Assembly: GCF_011761345.1 (NCBI RefSeq)
Contig: NZ_JAASRY010000001.1
Location: 1-64,000, forward strand
DNA length: 64,000 nucleotides
DNA from: Thalassobacillus devorans
Lineage (GTDB): Bacteria; Bacillota; Bacilli; Bacillales; Halobacillaceae
Direction of reading: 5' to 3'
Shown here: positions 58,224 through 64,000 of the stretch, piece by piece
Numbering within the stretch: position 1 is the first letter of the stretch
Layout: each line of letters opens with the position of its first letter
The notes under the pieces: generated by a model
What the model was told of the DNA's origin: nothing
Database searches by the model: none
Seen by the model: the letters and a program-made list of their open reading frames with translations, nothing else
Position numbers and translations under genes: made by a program

Positions 58224-59873
58224 ATGGGCAAATATACAGAAAAGCTGAAGCAATATAAACCAGATCGTACCAATGCAGATGATCCAGTTGATTCACTAGT
58301 TACCGCCCGGATTAAGCAAAGGCTGCGTAAGCTGGAAAGAAAAATTGACGCGGACAGCAGGCATCATATTGCAACAGACCATCCCGGTATTAAAGGGGAC
58401 GGAAAGCATAATGACACTTCAGGTATCCAGCAATTACTGGATGAAGCAAAAGACAAACCGAATGGAATTTCTATTTATTTCCCTGCAGGCGTATATAAAC
58501 TTACATCGACCCTCTTCATCTACGAAGGGACACGGATGGAGTGTCATCCAAAAGCGGTTTTCAATAAAGTGCACCATCGCGGGATGCTGCAGAATATAAA
58601 GAAAGACAGTACGGACAACGGTTATAATGGAAATGGGAATATAACTATTATTGGAGGGATATGGGATAATAACGGCCATCGTTACTTAGGAGGGACGTGT
58701 TTTGTATTCGGCCATAGTAAAAATTTAATATTTCGTGATCTAATTATAAAAGATGTATCCCCGGGGCACGGGATGGAAATAAACTCATCTAAAAATGTCC
58801 TGATTGATGGTTGTAAATTTATTGGAATGGCCCCAAAGAAAAAGAAGCTTTATTCCGAAGCCGTGCAGCTGGATTTGATGAAAAGTAAAGGAGTTTTCCC
58901 TTGGAAAAAAGGCCATTTCGACCATACCCCCTGCAAGGATGTTATGATTTCGAATTGCTACTTTGGCCCGAGTGACAGGCTGGGAAGCTGGGGGAGAGCA
59001 ATCGGGTCACACTCAGCAACCTCAGACCGCTGGCACCAGCGAATTATCATTACGAACAATATCATAGAAGGAACGTTGCAATGGGGAGTCCGGGCTTATT
59101 CCTGGGAGGATGTCACGATTACAAGTAATATTTTCAATGGATGTGGTGCTGGTCTCTCGATTGATCCCAATCATGTAGGGGAGGGGGAGGTTGATAGCGA
59201 AGATATCGATGGCAACCAGACTTACAGCAGTAACCAGGTCAAACGTATCACCATTCAAGGCAATCAATTTACGAAACCGGGCCGGCATGGCTCAGTAATG
59301 AGTATTACCGGCGATAAACATCACGATATGCTCGAGGTGAACGTCACGGGTAATACGATCGAAAATTCCGCCCCCACTTATAGCATCTATCTTGCGCACC
59401 TCGCCAACTCTATTATTTCGGATAATATTGTGACCGGTGGTGATAAGGGAATCAAACTAGTGGCATGCAGGCAGGTGAATGTCATTGGGAACAACATTAA
59501 ACAGACAAAGGCAACAGGAATTGAGGCATTTAGTGGTAATAGAGATTTAACGATTGCTAATAATGCAATGTCATTGGTAGGAGGCCATGGGATCTGGATT
59601 ACTGGCAATGATATGACGGCGGTCAATAACAACCATCTGACCGGAATAGGTGGTGAAGGGAAAGTAGACGCTCAGGGCATACGTGTGACATCTTCGTGTG
59701 AAAGAATTTCCATCATTGGCAACATGTTCAGTAATCGGGAGCCTGGATATCGAATGACGTGCGCCATTCATACCGCTTCGTGTACCAAAAATACGTTAGC
59801 TGCTGCTAATAACGCATTCGGTATAGGTTTCGATTTTTGCGGAATTGTTAACGAAAATGGAAACGCAGGATAA
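58224..59873 (+). CDS. right-handed beta-helix protein (pectate-lyase/tail-spike fold)
   Basis: A 549-residue protein. After a charged helical start (about 1-55: two runs of Lys/Arg) comes the pectate-lyase-3 opening (DHPGIKGDGKHNDTSGIQQLL and YFPAGVYKLTSTL), then some fourteen beta-helix turns with N-ladder repeats such as ITNNIIEG, ITSNIFNG, IQGNQF and VTGNTI up to the end. This is the fold of phage tail spikes and polysaccharide lyases. There is no signal peptide, and no phage or polysaccharide gene is near, so its target is unclear; a role at the spore or cell surface or a phage remnant are options. ATG 58224 follows GGGGAG. A strong terminator follows. Confidence 0.82.
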   Translation: MGKYTEKLKQYKPDRTNADDPVDSLVTARIKQRLRKLERKIDADSRHHIATDHPGIKGDGKHNDTSGIQQLLDEAKDKPNGISIYFPAGVYKLTSTLFIYEGTRMECHPKAVFNKVHHRGMLQNIKKDSTDNGYNGNGNITIIGGIWDNNGHRYLGGTCFVFGHSKNLIFRDLIIKDVSPGHGMEINSSKNVLIDGCKFIGMAPKKKKLYSEAVQLDLMKSKGVFPWKKGHFDHTPCKDVMISNCYFGPSDRLGSWGRAIGSHSATSDRWHQRIIITNNIIEGTLQWGVRAYSWEDVTITSNIFNGCGAGLSIDPNHVGEGEVDSEDIDGNQTYSSNQVKRITIQGNQFTKPGRHGSVMSITGDKHHDMLEVNVTGNTIENSAPTYSIYLAHLANSIISDNIVTGGDKGIKLVACRQVNVIGNNIKQTKATGIEAFSGNRDLTIANNAMSLVGGHGIWITGNDMTAVNNNHLTGIGGEGKVDAQGIRVTSSCERISIIGNMFSNREPGYRMTCAIHTASCTKNTLAAANNAFGIGFDFCGIVNENGNAG

Positions 59874-59880
59874 ACAAAGA

Positions 59881-59927
59881 TAAAGAAGGAGAGAAACCGG
59901 CTTAATTATCGGTTTCTCTCCTTCTTT
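59881..59927. terminator. bidirectional terminator
   Basis: AAGAAGGAGAGAAACCG pairs with CGGTTTCTCTCCTTCTT over a short loop; it lies between convergent genes. Confidence 0.9.
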
Positions 59928-59947
59928 ACGGGAAAATCCGGCGGCTG

Positions 59948-60466
59948 CTAAACCAGGTCTTTAGCTGTTGGTTTCATCGCTTTGAAGTTATCAGTAATCA
60001 ATCGGTGGAAGCGAATCATTTCCCCGAGCCGCTCATGCAATTCCTCAATCTTTTCCATGTCGGCAGGTTCTTCTATCTGCTTTACTTCTTTCCTTATAGA
60101 GGATTCAATTTGTTTTAACGAATGTGCTTGTCTGTTGGCAGCATCAAGCCATTTTTGTATATAAGAAGTCATGAATTGCCGATATAAGTTTTCATCTGCA
60201 CGGTAAAGGTCTTTGCGAACCCCTTTTTTCCAGACACTTTCAACTAGGTTGAGGTCGAGGAGACTTTTAATACCATTGCTCATGGAAGTTTTGCTTTTTC
60301 CGAGCGCTTTACTCATCTCGTCGAGCGTCATTGGTTCACCATGCAGGTACAAGGTCACGAATAATCGAGCTTCGGTTGGGGTCAATGCGAACATTTCTAA
60401 CGTCTTAGAAAATTCATGAATCACCTGGGTATGCAATTCTTCGATTGTATGTGAATAAGGAGCCAT
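59948..60466 (-). CDS. GbsR-family regulator of the opuA locus (OpuAR-like)
   Basis: A 172-residue winged-helix protein: FALTPTEARLFVTLYLHGEP, MTLDEMSKALGKSKTSMSNG and WKKGVRKDLYR are GbsR marks. It is divergent from opuAA, and such OpuAR proteins repress the glycine-betaine importer in response to choline or betaine supply. AAAGGAGG precedes the ATG. The shared region of 285 bases contains a perfect inverted repeat (60595-60612) as a likely operator. It is about half identical, by eye, to the GbsR-like protein at 53756. Confidence 0.88.
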   Translation of the reverse strand: MAPYSHTIEELHTQVIHEFSKTLEMFALTPTEARLFVTLYLHGEPMTLDEMSKALGKSKTSMSNGIKSLLDLNLVESVWKKGVRKDLYRADENLYRQFMTSYIQKWLDAANRQAHSLKQIESSIRKEVKQIEEPADMEKIEELHERLGEMIRFHRLITDNFKAMKPTAKDLV

Positions 60467-60594
60467 AAAATCCTCCTTTATAATAATTGGCTAATTAACA
60501 CGTTATATCAAGGTGAGAAAAAATTAAAATGAGTGATAGCGGTTTAATTGAAAGAAAAATAGAGGAAAACTACGAAATTCACTTTCTAAATTTT

Positions 60595-60612
60595 GTACAG
60601 AATAAACTGTAC
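60595..60612. promoter_or_regulatory. candidate operator of the opuA locus
   Basis: GTACAGaataaaCTGTAC is a perfect 6-bp inverted repeat with a six-base gap. Downstream stands a promoter candidate for opuAA, TTGTAC, 18 bases, TACAGT, near 60647-60676. The repeat lies between the two divergent starts. Confidence 0.5.
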
Positions 60613-60751
60613 GTTATTTTCATACTTTTTTAACTGAGTTTATTGTTTGTACTTTTTGTTATATATGCGTTACAGTATGTAGGGTGAGTGCAGAGAAATG
60701 GGCAATACTAATCATAAAAATTAGACAAAAAGTTATAGTGAGGTGAATTAA

Positions 60752-61954
60752 GTGCCTGTTATTAAAGTAGATAAGTTATCCAAAATCTTTGGTAAGAACG
60801 CCAAGCAAGCGACTAAAATGCTTGATCAAGGCTTATCAAAGGAAGAAATATTAAAAAAGACAGGTAACACAGTAGGTGTCAATCGTGCTTCTTTTGAAGT
60901 AGAAGCAGGAGAAATTTTCGTCATTATGGGGCTATCCGGTAGTGGTAAATCAACGTTGGTCCGCCTGATCAATCGTCTGATTGAACCGACAGAAGGCAGT
61001 GTCATGATTGACGGGGAAGACCTGGCCAAGATGAATAAACAGGATTTAAGAAAAGTACGACGTGAAAAATTGAGTATGGTATTCCAAAAGTTTGCTTTAT
61101 TCCCGCATCGTACGATTATTCAAAATGCAGAGTTTGGCCTTGAGGTGCAAGGTATCGATAAGACTGAACGTGAAAAACGTGCCAAGGAATCTTTAGAAAT
61201 GGTTGGCCTTGGCGAGTACATGAACCAATATCCTTCCCAGTTATCTGGCGGGATGCAGCAGCGTGTCGGTCTGGCGCGGGCATTGGCCAATGATCCAGAA
61301 GTTCTGCTGATGGACGAAGCTTTCTCAGCTTTGGATCCATTGATTCGTAAAGAAATGCAGGATGAACTATTAGAACTGCAGGAAAGTATGAAGAAAACGA
61401 TCCTTTTCATCACCCATGACCTGGATGAAGCGCTTCGGATTGGAGACCGAATCGCATTGATGAAGGACGGAAAAATTGTCCAAATCGGCACACCGGAAGA
61501 AATTCTGGTCAATCCGGCTAATGATTATGTCGAGAAGTTCGTTGAAGATGTAGATCGCTCTAAAGTGCTGGAAGCCCAGCACATCATGAAACGTCCAGAA
61601 ACTGTGGACATCGAAAAACATGGGCCACGCGCTGCTCTGGAAAGAATGAGAAAAGAAGGATTGTCCAGCATTTATGTGGTCGACAGAAAACGAAAGCTAT
61701 ATGGCTATGTAACAGCAGATGATGTTTCTGCTGCCGCAAAACAAGAAAAGAAAGATTTGCGTGACATTCTTCATACGGACGTACCGAAAGCGGAAATGCA
61801 TACGAGCATGCACGAGATTTTCGATATGATTCATGACTCTCCTGTACCGATCGCAGTTGTTGAAGAAGATAAGTTGAAAGGTATCATCGTCAGGGGAGCT
61901 GTCATCGCAGCATTAGCAGGAAGCGAGGTGTCAATCAATGGAGATCATTCCTAA
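60752..61954 (+). CDS. opuAA: glycine betaine ABC importer ATPase OpuAA
   Basis: A 400-residue ATPase with a GTG start (GTGAGGTG upstream). Residues 10-45 form the extended N-terminus of ProV/OpuAA; Walker A is GLSGSGKST (60-68), then FALFPHRT, signature LSGGMQQRV, Walker [14 protein letters not shown] and two CBS domains (about 285-395), which sense ionic strength in OpuA-type systems. It drives uptake of betaine as compatible solute, central for salt stress. It overlaps opuAB by 17 bases. Confidence 0.95.
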   Translation: MPVIKVDKLSKIFGKNAKQATKMLDQGLSKEEILKKTGNTVGVNRASFEVEAGEIFVIMGLSGSGKSTLVRLINRLIEPTEGSVMIDGEDLAKMNKQDLRKVRREKLSMVFQKFALFPHRTIIQNAEFGLEVQGIDKTEREKRAKESLEMVGLGEYMNQYPSQLSGGMQQRVGLARALANDPEVLLMDEAFSALDPLIRKEMQDELLELQESMKKTILFITHDLDEALRIGDRIALMKDGKIVQIGTPEEILVNPANDYVEKFVEDVDRSKVLEAQHIMKRPETVDIEKHGPRAALERMRKEGLSSIYVVDRKRKLYGYVTADDVSAAAKQEKKDLRDILHTDVPKAEMHTSMHEIFDMIHDSPVPIAVVEEDKLKGIIVRGAVIAALAGSEVSINGDHS

Positions 61955-62783
61955 GCTGCCTGTTGCCGAGTGGATTGACAACGCCACGGAATGGACAACA
62001 GATACGTTTGAGTTTTTATTCGATTTTATCAAGCAGGATTTTGGAGACTTTATTGAATTTTTCGCAGAGGATCTTTTGATGGCGATACCGATCTGGTTAT
62101 TTATCGCTGTCATCGCCGTATTGGCTTTCTTTGTATCAGGAAAAAGGTTTGGTTTAGTTGCATTCTCGGTGATCGGGTTATGGTTTATCAGTAACCAGGG
62201 ATTATGGGAAGAATTGATGAACACATTCACTCTGGTCATATTTGCCAGTCTGATTTCTGTTATTATAGGTGTTCCATTTGGTATTTGGATGGCGAAGAGT
62301 AAGACAGTCCAGACTATTCTTACACCGGTACTCGACTTCATGCAGACAATGCCGGCATTCGTCTACTTAATTCCAGCGGTGGCGTTTTTCAGTATCGGAA
62401 TGGTACCTGGGGTATTCGCATCCGTTATTTTTGCAACACCTCCTACCGTAAGGTTCACTAACCTTGGTATAAGACAAGTATCGAAGGAGCTGATTGAAGC
62501 ATCGGATTCATTCGGTACTACAGGTGCACAAAAGTTATTTAAAGTACAGCTGCCGATGGCTAAGACAACGATCATGGCTGGTATCAACCAGACAGTTATG
62601 CTTTCCTTATCCATGGTGGTTATCGCATCTATGATCGGGGCAAAAGGTCTTGGACAAACCGTAATTACCGGGCTCCAACGTGCGGATGTCGGTACGGGTT
62701 TCGTAGCGGGACTGGGAATTGTTATTCTTGCAATTATCATTGATCGCTTCACACAGAACTTAAATACACAAAAAGGTCAATAA
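61938..62783 (+). CDS. opuAB: glycine betaine ABC importer permease OpuAB
   Basis: A 281-residue permease with about seven to eight membrane helices. The start holds a long acidic amphipathic stretch (about 10-45), typical of OpuAB/Pro[19 protein letters not shown] and the EAA-like loop [29 protein letters not shown] show the ATPase contact. It does not carry a fused binding domain, unlike OpuABC of some cocci. The receptor gene follows after a hairpin. Confidence 0.94.
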   Translation: MEIIPKLPVAEWIDNATEWTTDTFEFLFDFIKQDFGDFIEFFAEDLLMAIPIWLFIAVIAVLAFFVSGKRFGLVAFSVIGLWFISNQGLWEELMNTFTLVIFASLISVIIGVPFGIWMAKSKTVQTILTPVLDFMQTMPAFVYLIPAVAFFSIGMVPGVFASVIFATPPTVRFTNLGIRQVSKELIEASDSFGTTGAQKLFKVQLPMAKTTIMAGINQTVMLSLSMVVIASMIGAKGLGQTVITGLQRADVGTGFVAGLGIVILAIIIDRFTQNLNTQKGQ

Positions 62784-62799
62784 GGTCTAATTAAAGGGT

Positions 62800-62826
62800 A
62801 AAAGACCAGCATCTGCTGGTCTTCTC
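62800..62826 (+). terminator. hairpin between opuAB and opuAC
   Basis: AAGACCAGCA pairs with TGCTGGTCTT over a two-base loop; the T-run is short, so it probably gives partial termination or protects message ends rather than ending the operon. Confidence 0.55.
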
Positions 62827-62858
62827 ATAAAAATTCTATTAAAAGGGGAGAATTAATT

Positions 62859-63791
62859 ATGTTTAACTTAAACTGGAAGCGGCTTGGAATAGCAGCGGGT
62901 CTATCATTGTCACTTGTCGCAGCAGGTTGTGGTTCTGATGAGAATGAGGGTGAAAGCAACGAAGCGTCAAACGGAGATAATACACCTGACTACAGCGAAG
63001 AAGTCAACTACACGATTACTGGGATCGAAGCAGGAGCAGGTGTAGTGGCAGCAGCAGAGTCAGCGGTAGAAGAATATGAAAACTTGAGCGGATGGGAAGT
63101 ATCAACTTCTTCCAGCGGTGCAATGGCACAGGAACTCTCAAGTGCTTATGAAAATGAAGAACCAATTATTGTAACTGGCTGGACTCCACACTGGAAATTT
63201 GCGAAATATGACTTGAAATATCTTGAGGATCCAAACGAAGTTTTCGGCGGTGAAGAGGAAATCAAAACAATGGTGCGCGAAGGATTAGAAAAAGACATGC
63301 CGAACGCCTACAAAATTTTAGACCAATTCCAATGGGAAACAAGCGACATGGAGGAAGTCATGCTTGAGATTTCTGAAGAAGGAGCTTCCCCGGAAGAAGC
63401 GGCACAAAATTGGGTAGATAACAATGCGGATAAAGTAGAAGCGTGGACGGAAGGAACAGAAGAAGTTGATGGGGAAAAAGTTACACTAGTATATGTTAAC
63501 TGGGACTCTGAAATCGCATCAACGAATGTCATCAAGTACGTTTTGGAACAACAAGGTTTTGATGTGACGATTACTGCTTTGGATAATGGACCAATGTGGG
63601 AATCCGTAGCATCAGGCGAAGCGGATGGCATGGTTGCTGCATGGCTGCCAGGTACACACGGTGCTCAATATGAACGTCACCAGGACAGCCTTGAAGATCT
63701 TGGAGCGAACTTGACCGGTGCTAAGATTGGTCTGGTCGTTCCAGAATACATGGAGGTAGACTCCATTGAAGACCTACAGCCAGATGAATAA
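62859..63791 (+). CDS. opuAC: glycine betaine-binding lipoprotein OpuAC
   Basis: A 310-residue substrate-binding lipoprotein with lipobox VAAGC (C24), an acidic linker, and an OpuAC-type domain; the tryptophans in TGWTPHWKFAKYDLKY and in YVNWDSEIAST and PMWESVASG are of the type that forms the betaine cage. It is very acidic. AAAGGGGAG precedes the ATG. In firmicute OpuA the receptor is a separate lipoprotein, as here. A strong terminator follows (63804-63832). Confidence 0.94.
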   Translation: MFNLNWKRLGIAAGLSLSLVAAGCGSDENEGESNEASNGDNTPDYSEEVNYTITGIEAGAGVVAAAESAVEEYENLSGWEVSTSSSGAMAQELSSAYENEEPIIVTGWTPHWKFAKYDLKYLEDPNEVFGGEEEIKTMVREGLEKDMPNAYKILDQFQWETSDMEEVMLEISEEGASPEEAAQNWVDNNADKVEAWTEGTEEVDGEKVTLVYVNWDSEIASTNVIKYVLEQQGFDVTITALDNGPMWESVASGEADGMVAAWLPGTHGAQYERHQDSLEDLGANLTGAKIGLVVPEYMEVDSIEDLQPDE

Positions 63792-63803
63792 GTAACTTTT
63801 CTC

Positions 63804-63838
63804 ACCCCCGCTTTCCTGTGAAAGCGGGGGTTTCTTTT
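63804..63838 (+). terminator. terminator of opuA operon
   Basis: CCCCCGCTTTC pairs with GAAAGCGGGGG over four bases, followed by TTTCTTTT. Confidence 0.92.
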
Positions 63839-63851
63839 AATTGTTGAGACA

Positions 63852-63902
63852 TCAAAAGGCTGCCCCGTCGAAGTCTTATTCGACTTATGGGACAGCCCTT
63901 TT
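63852..63902 (-). terminator. terminator of the gene at the window end
   Basis: AAAAGGGCTGTCCC pairs with GGGGCAGCCTTTT on the minus strand, with the inner arm GTCGAA/TTCGAC; it lies right behind the partial gene. Confidence 0.7.
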
Positions 63903-63906
63903 AAAG

Positions 63907-64000
63907 TTATGATTTCGGTTTGTCTGGATCTTCCATAGGTGGTGTCTGTTGAGAAGTGTTTTGTTCTTGTTTCGCTTTTTCTTCCAACTCTTTCAGACTT
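63907..64000 (-). CDS. 3' end of an unidentified gene (partial)
   Basis: The last 30 codons of a minus-strand gene: a charged, Gln- and Pro-rich tail containing LKELEEKAKQEQNTSQQ and ending DPDKPKS. This looks like a disordered C-terminus after a helical domain. The start lies outside the window, so the protein cannot be named. A terminator follows the stop. Confidence 0.6.
   Translation of the reverse strand, partial: SLKELEEKAKQEQNTSQQTPPMEDPDKPKS

Noticed and set aside
58156-58248. 30-codon frame (begins MEKDIQKVIPFF) overlapping the beta-helix start
   Set aside because: No ribosome site at proper distance and it overlaps a well-supported gene start.

Overview
The window reads as chromosome of a spore-forming member of the Bacillaceae, probably a moderate halophile of the Halobacillus / Thalassobacillus / Virgibacillus kind. 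Evidence for sporulation is a germinant-receptor operon, an alpha/beta SASP, YheC/YheD, YhaL, a YjcZ-type micro-protein and IDEAL and coat-like proteins. Evidence for salt adaptation is an OpuA glycine-betaine importer with GbsR-type regulators, strongly acidic exported proteins (PrsA, OpuAC, the TAXI receptor) and an NhaC antiporter. The gene order yheC/D-yheB-yheA ... yhaR-yhaQ-yhaP-yhaO-yhaN-yhaM-yhaL-prsA matches the yhe/yha region of Bacillus subtilis. No prophage, CRISPR array, rRNA or tRNA was seen.

Layout. 1-2 kb: a putative quorum-sensing cassette, an XRE-TPR regulator of the RNPP type (Rap/NprR/PlcR/PrgX) followed one base later by a small exported pro-peptide gene, with a divergent mini-gene. 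2-4.3 kb: a PyrH-like kinase gene broken by one in-frame TAG, D-amino-acid transaminase and a hypothetical gene. 4.4-9.6 kb: gerA-gerC-gerD-gerB-gerB. 9.9-13.6 kb: a TAXI-type TRAP transporter operon. 13.7-26.2 kb: mostly single housekeeping and accessory genes (YczE-like, SDR, SulP, UspA, ABC exporter, MetAP, hydrolases, NhaC behind a tyrosine-type T-box). 26.7-36 kb: AzlCD, a Gly/Pro-rich spore-like protein, MneP-like exporter, WrbA, an LdcB-like carboxypeptidase, an Atg22-like MFS protein, a zinc phospholipase C-like protein and a likely 155-nt small RNA. 36.4-41.8 kb: fumC, SASP, MsmX-like ATPase with a cre site, a PucR-type regulator and a CstR-like repressor with its operator. 41.8-56.7 kb: the yhe/yha block with the YhaO/YhaN nuclease pair, the YhaM exoribonuclease and PrsA. 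56.8-63.8 kb: YjcZ-like peptide, membrane proteins, a cytoplasmic-looking beta-helix protein, and the opuAR / opuAA-AB-AC locus.

Non-coding structure is the least ordinary part. Two composite repeat loci (38.2-38.7 and 45.2-45.6 kb) carry the same two inverted-repeat-bounded elements in the same order. Two further elements at 13.7 and 24.6 kb share ends but not middles. Two arrays with an exact 21-bp period (32.79-32.94 and 49.11-49.22 kb) both lie between convergent genes and are not coding. The best candidates for something undescribed are the receptor/peptide pair at the start of the window and the 21-bp arrays.
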